Source: Glycine soja (Eukaryota > Streptophyta > Magnoliopsida > Fabales > Fabaceae). Taken from it: 64,000 nt of DNA. Numbering within the stretch: position 1 is the first letter of the stretch; every line of letters starts with the position of its first letter. The notes under the pieces were generated by a model. The model saw only the letters and a program-made list of their open reading frames with translations, had not been told where the DNA came from and did not search any database. This document shows positions 55,176 through 64,000 of the stretch, piece after piece. The stretch spans positions 13,287,731 to 13,351,730 of the forward strand of contig NC_041008.1 of assembly GCF_004193775.1 (NCBI RefSeq). The letters are read 5' to 3'. The position numbers and the translations under genes are program-made.

Positions 55176-55712
55176 GATAATGCAAGAGAGAAAGAAGGGC
55201 AGTGGCAGTCACAACATATATATAGAGAAGGGCAGCAGATAAAATTACAAAAACATTCAACACTAACAATGAACAAGTTCTGAGAGTTTAAATAACAGTA
55301 AATACTTCAAAGATATCAGTCCAATGAAAGAAAGGTCATGTAGAGAGGCATGAACATATCAGTCCAATTGAAGAAAGGTCATGTAGACAGCCATAGCATA
55401 AGTTACAAATATACCAGTAATGCATACAACAACAATTTCAAATTAGTTTTCGAATCAAAGATATAAATACCTGACTTTGAGGCTTCAAAGATATAATCAA
55501 AGCGCTTCCACAGCAACGCCAATTAGCAGTAGTAAATGATAGCCCTAAAAAAACCATACAGAAATTAGCCAGTGTATTTAAAGCCTTTTATCAACAATAT
55601 GACTCTCACTTCATGGTGATACATTGACTCTCAAAAGACATTATACTGAGAGTGTATTTAAAGCCTTTTTCAGTCATTCTATCAAACAGCTCATGGACAA
55701 TTTTTTAAGAAT
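55176..55712. other. CACTA-3 internal DNA between two LINE copies
   Basis: AT-rich. The phrase ATATCAGTCCAAT-GAAAGAAAGGTCATGTAGA recurs twice (about 55,313 and 55,358), a small ~45-bp tandem duplication. No gene. Confidence 0.5.
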
Positions 55713-55723
55713 ACATATCATAC

Positions 55724-57597
55724 ATTGACTCTTTAACATAGTTGGGGAAGGCATCATAGGCCTAATGAGGGAAGCAGACTGGAAGAATTTTTATAGTAGC
55801 TACAGGGTTGGAATGAAAAATGAACCCATAAACATTCTACAGTATGCAGATGATACTGTTTTTGTGGGTGAGGCTACATGGGACAATGTCTTGGTGTTGA
55901 AGGCCATGCTAAGAGGTTATGAAATGGTCTCGGGCTTGAATATTAACTATGCTTAGAGTCAGTTTGGTGTTATAGGGGGTGTTGTTACTTGGACCAATGA
56001 AGCAGCTCAAACCCTGAATTGTAGACAATTGGAAACCCCATTCACCTACTTGGGTATTCCAATTGGGGCTAAACCTTCCAGCAGTGTTGTGTGGGAGCCT
56101 TTAATCAAAAAATGTGAGTCTAAACTATCTAAGTGGGCCCAGAAAAACATATCAATGGGAGGAAAGATAACTCTAATAAATTTTGTTCTCAATGTTGTAC
56201 CAATTTATTTATTATCCTTCTTCAAGATTCCACAAAGGGTAGTAAATAAACTGGTAGCCTTGCAAAGGAACTTTCTATGGGGGGGACCAAGACCATAGGA
56301 AAATTTCTTGGGTAAAATGGGAGACTGTATGCCTGCCCAAGTCTGAGGGGGGTCTAGGGATTAAAGATATCTCTAAATTTAATATAGCTTTGTTGGGAAA
56401 GTGGATATGGGCCTTAGTTTCTGATCTGCAACAACCTTGGGCTAGGATTATCAATTCTAAGTATGGAGGCTGGTCTGATTTTCAGTTAGCTCGTGTTCAA
56501 GGGGGGCATTCATACAGGTGGAGGGACCTAAGAAAGCTTTATCACCCATCTGATCAAAGCATTTTTCAACAATGCATGAGCTGGAAGGTTGGGTGTGGGG
56601 ATAAAGTCAGCTTTTGGAAAGATAAATGGTTAGGGGAAGGTCCTACTCTTCAACAGAAATACAATCAACTGTTTCTCATTAATAGACAGCAACCCGACCT
56701 TATTTCAATGATGGGAAATTTCTCTCAAGATAACTGGAGATGGGACTTGAAATGGAGGAGGAATCTGTTTGATCATGAAAGTGATCTAACTGTCAATTTT
56801 ATGGAAGAAATCAGCTCTATACATATTCAGAGGCATGTTAAGGACATCATGACTTGGAAAACTGATCCTAGTGGTGTTTATTCCACAAAGTCAGCCTACA
56901 AATTAATGATAACCCCCTCTACTCCAGCCTCTGAACTGAGATCCTCAACATTACTATGGAAATTGAAAATTCCCCCAAAAGCTGCAGTTTTCACTTGGAG
57001 GCTTCTTAAAGGCAGGCTCCCTACTAGAGCTAATCTCATAAGAGGAAATGTGATCATCCAGGACACTGTTTGTCCCCTCTGTGGCCTAGAACAGGAGGAG
57101 GTGGGCCATCTATTTTTTAATTGTAAGAGGATAGTAGGCCTGTGGTGGGAGTCGATGACATGGGTACAGGCTCAGGGACCTCTCCCAACTTCTCCAGTGG
57201 ATCATTTTCTACAATTCTGTGATGGATTTGGAGCACATATAAACCATAGTTCATGGTGTGGATGGTGGGTTGCTCTGACCAGTACCATATGGCAGCATAG
57301 GAATCTCCTCATTTTCCATGAAAAACCATTTGACACATCTAAAGTCATGGAAGATGCTTTGTTCTTAGCTTGGTCTTGGTTAAAAGCTAGAGAAAAAGGC
57401 TTTAACACTAGTTTTAACCAATGGTCTTCTAATATCTCAGATTCCTTTGGTTAATCCGAGTGGGTTATCCTTTTAGTTGGGTTAGCTTGGGTTTTTGGAG
57501 GGCAGCACCAGAGGTGCTTTGTAACATCTTTTTCTAGTACCTCTTGTACTGTTTTTGACTATATTAATACATATATATAATTTGCCTTCCAAAAAAA
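55724..57597 (+). pseudogene. 5'-truncated LINE copy with target-site duplication (LINE-c)
   Basis: Flanked by the 11-bp duplication ACATATCATAC (55,713-55,723 and 57,598-57,608). The + strand encodes the end of the RT domain, including the active site QYADDTVFVGEA and TYLGIPIGAKPSS, GGKITLINFVL. After a frame break near 56,300 a 354-residue open frame (56,390-57,454) holds LGKWIWALVSD, ARIINSKYGGW, YSTKSAYKLM, LLWKLKIPPKAAVFTWRLL, a CPLCGLEQEEVGHLFFNC zinc-binding motif, and WWVALTSTIWQHRNLLIF. A TAG interrupts after SGLNINYA. The 3' region has two hairpins and a poly-A. It was inserted after CACTA-3 had formed its 5' region. Not functional. Confidence 0.92.
57504..57550 (+). other. 3' stem-loops of LINE-c
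   Basis: AGCACC-AGA-GGTGCT (57,504-57,518) and AGTAC-CTCTT-GTACT (57,536-57,550), the second 41 bp before the poly-A. Confidence 0.6.
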
Positions 57598-57608
57598 ACA
57601 TATCATAC

Positions 57609-58724
57609 TTCTATCCAGTCAAACTAAAGCAATAACTAATTAATTTAATTAAACAGGGACCAATTTAGATGTGAATCATTAAAGGTAGATGATGGCATTC
57701 AAAGAATGATAGCAAACCTTTCTATTTCTATTTTTTACACATTTAAAACTCAAACATATAAAATAAAATATATATAACAAACTAACAAAGATAAAGACAA
57801 AAAAAAAAGGAAATATACACTCACCTCAGTTGGTGCTGCTGCCCATCATTTCACTCTCACAACAAATAGGAATCATGTACCTGCATGGAAGAAATAATCA
57901 CACAACACACAATGATCAGAATAAGCAAATGCATATAATTAAGCATGATACAATATCAATATTGATGGAAGTAACAATGACTTGTCAAAAATTTGGATGA
58001 AATTCAATATGTAAATCAAAGCTTTGTCACTGAAACCCTCTGTGTAAATCAAAGCTTTGTCCCTGAAACCCTCTATGTAAATTTCACAGCCTCGTCTCTC
58101 CCTTCCTGAAAACCCACTAAAAACTGCCTAACCCCCCCTGTTGTTACTCCATAATTTATTCTGCAATAACTGCTTAAGGCAGTTACATATGGTCCTAAAT
58201 CACTACACATTCAGTTACTATTAACCCTTTGTGCCTAACTAGGGTTTCGAAACATCACAACAGAGACTGACCATTGAAAAATGGATTTTCATCATTAACA
58301 TACAACAGAGACATACCTTCGATGGAAGCGCAGACACGAACTCCACAAACGCGAACTCGGCAATGTGGTTGCAGTCACGGAAGCGCAACCCAGTTTGCGA
58401 CAAAAACGAACTCAGGTAGAAGGAGAAACAACAATAACGCCCTAGGAGTACCCTTTCCGGGACTCTTTCCTTTCCTACTTTTCTTCGACCTGCGAAAGTT
58501 AGCAAATGTTAAAACAACGAATGCCTAATGTTAAAACGAAAGGACGTACCTCAATGGATAAGTGGCAAAGACGATCTCCACAAACACGATCTCCACAATG
58601 TGGTTGCATTCATGGAAGCGCAGGCGACTTTGACACAAAGACGATCTCAGGCAGAAGGAGAAAGAAGAAGAACGATAGGGTTCAAGCGCGCGGGTTCTGC
58701 AATTTCAGAAGTTTAATATATAAT
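57609..58724. other. CACTA-3 5' region with small duplications
   Basis: A 33-bp unit GTAAATCAAAGCTTTGTC... is tandemly doubled at 58,011-58,077. A larger pair at 58,318-58,442 and 58,549-58,683 shares CACAA(A)CACGA(A/T)CTC, CAATGTGGTTGCA, CATGGAAGCGCA and AGAAGGAGAAA. A possible minus-strand 5' splice site (GAGGTGAGTG near 57,830) suggests leader exons. No protein family recognised. Confidence 0.5.
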
Positions 58725-59073
58725 GATAACAACATCGGTTTTTTAAAAATAACCGATGTTAACATCAACTACGTAACATCGGTTATAATAAAACCGATGT
58801 TAACATCGACTCCATAACATCAGTTTTTACAAAACCGATGTTAACAACGGCATACTAACATCGGTTTTTCCAAAACCGATGTTAACTACTCCATAGTAAC
58901 ATCGCTTATTTTAATAACCGATGTTACTATGGAGTAGTTAACATTGGTTTTGGAAAAACCGATGTTAACTAAGTCTACTTATTTACAAAAATGCCACCGC
59001 TCTTTTGTTAACATCGGTTATGTGAATAACCGATGTTAAAGGTCTGATGTTATATGTAAAAATTGTAGTAGTG
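58725..59073. repeat. 5' subterminal palindromes of CACTA-3
   Basis: About seven inverted ACATCGGTT/AACCGATGT pairs, then the terminal inverted repeat ending GTAGTAGTG at 59073. Confidence 0.9.
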
Positions 59074-59076
59074 ACT

Positions 59077-59390
59077 TGATTAAGTCTGGAATACATCCTT
59101 TTCACCCGTGCCATTCTATTGTTATGTCTATCATGGTGGCTATATATATCCTCTTTCAGCCATGTCTCTGTGAGACACATTTTAAGGGAGGCAAAGGCTC
59201 CTGCAGATGCTCTTTCGAAAATGGGAATGCGTTGATCAGTGGAGTTGGCATCCAGTTTTTGGATAGGGCCTCTGTTTCTATTCACTCTTTGTTGCTAGCC
59301 GACTTTTCGATTGTTGTTTTCAGCTGTTAGTTTCTTGTTTCCTATACTTTTGGCTGCTTTTTAGGCCCATCCAGCAATAAATAAAAAAAA
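59077..59390 (+). pseudogene. LINE RNase H domain, right half, with 3' end
   Basis: This continues the frame broken at 43,827 with LIKSGIHPFHPCHS, then after a shift SVRHILREAKAPADALSKMG, the usual C-terminal RNase H block of plant LINEs. A stop follows, then ~150 bp of 3' untranslated DNA and an A-rich end at 59,376-59,390. Confidence 0.8.
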
Positions 59391-60331
59391 TAGTACAATC
59401 ATATATTCATTATTTAATGTTACGTATGAGTGAGATACTATTATAGTTTATTCTTAGAAAGTTATTTATGGTAGAAATTCGTTTAGGTAATTGAAATATA
59501 GTTTGACATATTTTCATATTTGATTCTTATCAATCACAAACAACTAATTTTATTTAGTGTAACAAATCGTAATTGTAAGTTCTTTTTTATTTAAACTAGA
59601 TGTTGGTATAACTTTCAATCAAAGGAAATGTTAAGTTCAATTAAATCCATGGAAGATTTTAACATAATCAAGTATCACATATCATGTTCCAAAATAGTTA
59701 TTTTGATAATTAGTTTTTGTAACTAAAGGTGTTTTTAATAATTAAGAGATACTTGGATTATAAGTAAGAAATTTACTTATCTTGGTTGTAGTTATAAAAG
59801 TAATTTTTGAATGAGTTTGTATTTTATAATAAATATGTTTTCAAAATAAGTAAAAGCTGTATAAATTTGATCGTTAAACAAGTTAAAATGCATAGAAAGA
59901 AAATGACTTGTATAGTAAATTGCCTTGAAAGTAAATCGAAATTCAAATGCAACAAAGCTAAAATGACAAAAATGTCAAATCCTTTTGAAATATAAATTGA
60001 AATTAAATGCAAAAAAAATGTAAAATTGTAAAAAAAAGAATAATAAACAAATAAGTTTAGAGTTCAGAGAAGAAATAGCGATTGAAAGGACTTAAGAGTT
60101 TAGAGAAGAAGTGTAGAAGAGATTTGCATGAAATGTAAATTGGTCAAAGAAACAAAAGTGCAGAAATTGTAAAATGCATTTAAGTATGGGTTCAAACATA
60201 TACTTTTTTCTTGTAAATGGTAGTCATTTCCTTGTGTAGCATGTTGGTGTAAAGGTGCTTGTTTGATCTTCATAACCTAAAAGAAGTGACTATCGTTATG
60301 CCTATTTATAGCCTAATTCAACTCAACGATC
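59391..60331. other. AT-rich spacer without a gene
   Basis: No ORF or repeat with recognisable origin. Confidence 0.45.
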
Positions 60332-62067
60332 TGTTGGATCGAGTGGCCTCAAAATAATTAAGAATGGGGGGTTGAATTAATTATTCCTAAACATTTACTA
60401 ATTAAAAAATTATTCTTCTAAGGATTTTACTAAATTGTTAAGAGAATGAAGAGTAGAAGAGAAACTTAACAGAAAGTAAAAGCAGAAACTAAATGCACAA
60501 CGGAAAGTAAAAGAGTAGGGAAGAAGGAGACAAATACACAAGAGTTTTTATACTGGTTCGGCAACAACCCATGCCTACATCCAGTCCCCAAGCAACCTGC
60601 GGTACTTGAGATTTCTTTCAACCTTGTAAAAATCCTTTTACAAGCAAAGATCCACAAGGGATGTACCCTCCCTTGTTCTCTTTGAACCTAGTGGATGTAT
60701 CCTCCACTAGAACTGATCCACAAGAGATATACCCTCTCTTGTTTTCAGTCAAACCCAATTAGATGTACCCTCTACTTGTACCACAAAGGATGTGCCCTTC
60801 AATGTGTTAAGACAAAGATCTCAGGCTGTTAAACCTTTGATACTTTGTGAATGGGGATACAAAAGAATTCTCAGGCGGTTAGTCCTTTGAATACTTTTGT
60901 ATTAGGGAATGGGAAGAATCAAAAGAATTCTCAGACTGTGTCATTTTGAATTCTTTGACAAGGGAGACGGGAGACACAAAAGAATTCAGACGGTTAGTCC
61001 TTCGTTCTTTTGGAAAAGGGAGAAAAGAGACACAAAAAGAATTCAGGCGGTTAGTCCTTGGCGAATTCTTTTTGGCAAAGGGATAAGAGAATGGAAAGAT
61101 GAATAGCACAAGTTTTCAAGGTTTGGAAAACCAGAAAATTTCATAAAGCTTTTGGTACAAAGAAGAAGAAGAAGTTCAAAGAGATTCAAGGCTTGTAAAG
61201 GATTGTAAGAGATTGATTGGAAAAGTATTCAAGATTGAAAGAATGAATTCATTGAAAATACAAAACAAAGCCTTGCTTTTATAGACTCTTCATGTCTGGT
61301 CAAGAAGACCATTTAGAAGAGTTATAACTTTTAGAAAAACTTAAAACCAATTTGAAAAAGTCAAAACATTATGAAGAGTTACATCTTTTGATTTATTCAG
61401 AAACAGTCACTGGTAATCGATTACCAAATCAGTGTAATCGATTATACAAAGCTTTTATGTGAAAAGATGTGACTCTTCACATTTGAATTTGAATTTCAAC
61501 GTTCAAAGGCACTGGTAATCGATTACCAAAACATTGTAATCGATTACAGCTTTTTGAAAATAATTGGAACGTTGTAAAATCAATTTGAAAACTTTTTCAA
61601 ATCCATTTTGCTACTGGTAATCGATTATAACATTATGGTAATCGATTACCAGAGAGTAAAAACTCTTTGGTAAACATGTTTTGAGAAAAACCATGTGCTA
61701 TTCAATTTTTGAGAAAACCTTTTCATACTTATCTTGATTAAGCCTTCTCTTGATTCTTGAATCTTGATCTTGATTCTTGAGATCTTGAATCTTGATTCTT
61801 GACTCTAAAATTTCTTCTTGAGTCTTGAATTCTTCTTGATTCTTATCTTGAACTCTTGAAGTGTTCTTGATTCACTTGAGTTGTTCTTTGATTGATCTTT
61901 GATTCACTTGAGTTGTTCTTTGATTGATCTTTGATTCCCTTGAGTTGTTCTTTGATTGATCTTTGAGCTTTTGTCATCTCCTTTGTCATCATCTTTTGTT
62001 ATCATCATTGTTATCATCAAAACACCTTTGAATCACCTTTGATTCACCATGAAGCTTTGCTTCTACA
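60332..62067 (-). mobile_element. Solo LTR of the SIRE-type copia family
   Basis: The minus strand starts TGTAGAAGCAAAGCTTCATG at 62067 and ends CTCGATCCAACA at 60332. It is collinear with the LTRs of the 26.9-33.0 kb element: TCAAGAATC block, GTAATCGATTAC group at 61,400-61,660, TATA box at 61,276-61,283, hairpin ladder at 60,623-60,805. Flanking 5-mers CGATC and CGATT match at four bases, as expected for a solo LTR left by recombination of an old insertion. Confidence 0.9.
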
Positions 62068-62859
62068 CGATTGACTTACATAATTTTTACAAGTATACAA
62101 CTTATTTTAAACACATATCTATGATGTCAACACTTGTATCTTTGTGCCTCATGTCAAAAAACCGTTGATAACTGATGGAAGCCTGCTTGAGAAGCTTCTA
62201 TGGAAGCTGGATCTTTGAGCTTCAATAAGTTCCTTCAATGGTGATTTTCACCCATGAAGTTGTAGCAGAAGATAAAGGAGAAGAAGTGAGAGGAGGCATC
62301 ATCCACTAGAGAATAAGCCATGTAAGGAGAAGTTTCACCACCAAGAGAGTGTCTTGGATAAGAAGCTTGGAGAGGAAGCTTTAATGAAGGAAAGGAATGA
62401 GAGAGAGAAGGGGCGTGGGAATTGAAGGAAATTATAGAGAGAAGTTGAACTTTGAAGTGTGTCTCACAAGTTTTTCATTCATTAAAGTTATGACAAGTGT
62501 TACACATGTTTCTATTTATAGCCTAGCACACGGGACACTTTGAAGGAAATTGGCATTGTATTAAATAGATAGTAAGGAAGATTGCATTACAAGGACCTTT
62601 GGTTGCTAGGCTCCCAACAATGGGGATTTAGCCTCTCATTGTTATGAGAGGCTTTACACTTTAAGGACTGATGTGGATAAAAGAATAAGAGGGATGGATA
62701 ATGGAAGAAGAGGGGGAAATGGCTATAGAATGAGGGTTTCCCCTATTATAGATGCTCAGGCATTGGATGTATTCATTAGAGAACTCTAAGTCTTTGTGTA
62801 TCTTTCTTTTTTGCTTCCTACTCCTTTTATAGGCCCGAGGTAGCTTAAAATCCACATGA
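62068..62859. other. Probable gypsy-type non-coding DNA
   Basis: Purine-rich GAAGCTT/GAGAGAGAAG-containing DNA. The phrase GTGTCTCACAAGTTTTTCAT followed by TTCTATTTATAG resembles transcript-leader DNA of soybean LTR elements. No ORF of note and no ends defined. Confidence 0.3.
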
Positions 62860-63060
62860 CCTCACGCTAAGCGCGTTCTTCTGGGCTTAGCGGGGCGATA
62901 ATGCGCTGAGCGCGGTAATGTCTGGGCTTAGTGAGGTGTTCACGCGCTTAGTGCGGGATTTCGCGCTAAGCGTGCCTTTGAGCTTCTTCGTAGGTCTTCT
63001 TCACGCTAAGCTTGAGCTTGACTGCTAAGCGAGGAGGTGCGCTGAGCCTGGCTTGTGCAT
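62860..63060. repeat. Second locus of GCTAAGCGC/GCTTAGCG motifs
   Basis: About ten cores in 200 bp, including CACGCTAAGCGCG, GGGCTTAGCGGGG, GCGCTTAGTGCG, GCGCTAAGCGTG and CACGCTAAGCTTG. It is the same motif as at 4,120-4,370 and 6,540-7,870, but the DNA between motifs is unrelated. Confidence 0.8.
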
Positions 63061-63339
63061 TAAGCAAGTTGTCTCATCTTCAAGTTTTTGCATCAATTTT
63101 CCTCCAAAGCACTTGTAATTTACTTCTTTTGAATCTTGTTGGTAAAAAATTAACATGATATTAAATTTCTCATTATTTCATTAAAAACAACAGTAAAGCA
63201 AAGGAATTCTAATCAATCATAGTCAAAATTGACTATCAATTAAACCTAAATTCCACAATTATCATGCCTATAAACATCAGATATTTTTTTATTCTAATAT
63301 CCATTTCCTATTTCCTATATTAGGCTTGCACAGTCCTTG

Positions 63340-63580
63340 TGCAACTGTGCTAGGGTTTCCCCCAAAGCCCTTTCATTCAAGGTCTTTACCACCGCCATCA
63401 TTGCCCTCGAGGCTTTCTTGGCCCTCCCGCCCAAAACTTAACATTGCTCCCAAAGACGACACTCGCACCCCTTCAAGGAAAAACCTTTGCTAAAGTCCTC
63501 TCCGACTCATTCAACTTTCCTCTGAGTCAGTTATGTTAGAGATAAGGGGAGCAACATGAAGATTAAGCTTTAAAGTTTTT
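63340..63580 (+). pseudogene. Possible LINE ORF1 fragment
   Basis: A + strand frame gives KTFAKVLSDSFNFPLSQ, which resembles the segment of plant LINE ORF1 proteins just before the DUF4283 domain. Stops and frame changes surround it. The call is weak. Confidence 0.3.
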
Positions 63581-63723
63581 AGAATTTTTATCTTTTTACA
63601 TGCCCAACTCTTTGAGTGGCATTTGTATTGATTGTTGCATCATCATGCATCATGCATCATCATGTAGAGGTAGGAAAATTGTTTCTAAAGTTAGAAACTT
63701 CTTCAGTGCATAAAACTCTTTGT

Positions 63724-64000
63724 CTAAATCGATTACCAAGCTATCCGTAATTGATTACACGAGTCCTTTGAAGCTTGCAAAGAGATCCTCGTCTCGGTTT
63801 AATCAATTACCAATTAACAGTAACCGATTACACAGTTCAATTGAGACCATGTCTGGTTTTTCATGAGTATCTGCTTTAATCGATTACCAAGTGATAATAA
63901 TCAATTGAAAGTGTTCCCTGAAGTGATTCAGAACTCTTTAATCGATTAAATCAAGAATCTAAACGATTACATTGTTCTTGAAAGCTTTCCAGGTGTTGGA
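63724..64000. repeat. TAATCGATTAC-rich DNA, probably the start of another copia LTR
   Basis: TAATCGATTACCAAG, GTAATTGATTACACG, GTAACCGATTACACA and TTAATCGATTAAA occur within 240 bp, the density seen in the U3 parts of the copia LTRs above. The window ends before a boundary. Confidence 0.55.

Larger units (their letters stand above)
43828..59073 (-). mobile_element. CACTA-3, a 15.2-kb Tgm-like CACTA element with captured genes
   Basis: The left TIR, CACTATTAGAAAATACAC, starts at 43828; the right TIR, CACTACTACAATTTTTAC on the minus strand, ends at 59073. Both are flanked by the 3-bp duplication ACT (43825-43827 and 59074-59076), and removal of the element restores a LINE RNase H frame. Transcription runs right to left: 5' end at 59,073, TNP2 start at 52,145, ORF2 ending at 44,692. 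TNP2 is cut short, ORF2 has stops, three LINE pieces sit in the 5' half, and inverted captured exons lie between TNP2 and ORF2. The TIR and subterminal motifs resemble the soybean Tgm family, in which host gene capture is known (Tgm-Express1). Confidence 0.92.

Overview
This is plant nuclear DNA, most likely soybean or a close Glycine relative. The evidence is AT-rich sequence, CACTA elements with CACTATTAGAAAA-type ends and ACATCGG subterminal motifs like the soybean Tgm family, Ty1/copia LTRs full of the GTAATCGATTAC palindrome, Ty3/gypsy remnants, and one ordinary spliced dicot gene. No tRNA, rRNA, CRISPR array or bacterial-type operon was seen. Nearly the whole window is nested and broken transposable elements. 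The only complete-looking host gene is a four-exon bHLH transcription factor gene at 38,825-42,686.

Layout. 1-2,110 is AT-rich with an old 0.5 kb direct duplication. 2,111-11,775 is a stack of truncated retroelements: a LINE fragment, a gypsy integrase tail, an Athila-type element (LTR 3,154-4,572, env-position ORF remnant, retropepsin tail) and the 3' end of a Tat/Ogre-type element (LTR 8,335-10,133, tract-adjacent minisatellites to 11,775). 11,776-18,873 is CACTA-1, lacking its 3' half; it holds a TNP2 transposase pseudogene and a captured exon resembling the plant 60S L18a-like membrane protein. 19,490-19,625 is an orphan CACTA end. 22,172-36,978 is a second CACTA copy (CACTA-2). It carries a solo copia LTR (24,259-25,422), a full LTR-to-LTR but coding-dead SIRE-type copia element (26,926-33,046) and a broken ORF2. 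36,979-43,570 is the bHLH gene and its flanks. 43,828-59,073 is CACTA-3, 15.2 kb, with matching 3-bp ACT target duplications, inserted in the RNase H part of a LINE. 60,332-62,067 is a solo SIRE-type LTR. 62,100-64,000 holds further retroelement pieces.

How the parts relate. The three CACTA copies share a common plan: a TNP2 transposase, then a second gene (ORF2) joining a Pro-rich N-terminus, a plant En/Spm Transposase_24-like region and a Ulp1-like cysteine protease region, with palindromic ACATCGG repeats at both ends. All copies look non-autonomous. CACTA-1 and CACTA-3 carry host gene pieces, as has been described for the soybean Tgm-Express1 element.

Five observations stand out most. 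(1) A ladder of five short hairpins in the SIRE-type LTR has a constant GGGTACA spacer and different but self-complementary 8-nt arms. (2) CACTA-3 holds a ~545-bp inverted pair of paralogous captured exons that could be transcribed as a long hairpin. (3) LINE copies share a 3' stem-loop a fixed distance from the poly-A. (4) The Ogre-type minisatellites have higher-order structure and a dyad in every unit. (5) Dense GCTTAGC motifs occur in gypsy-type non-coding DNA.
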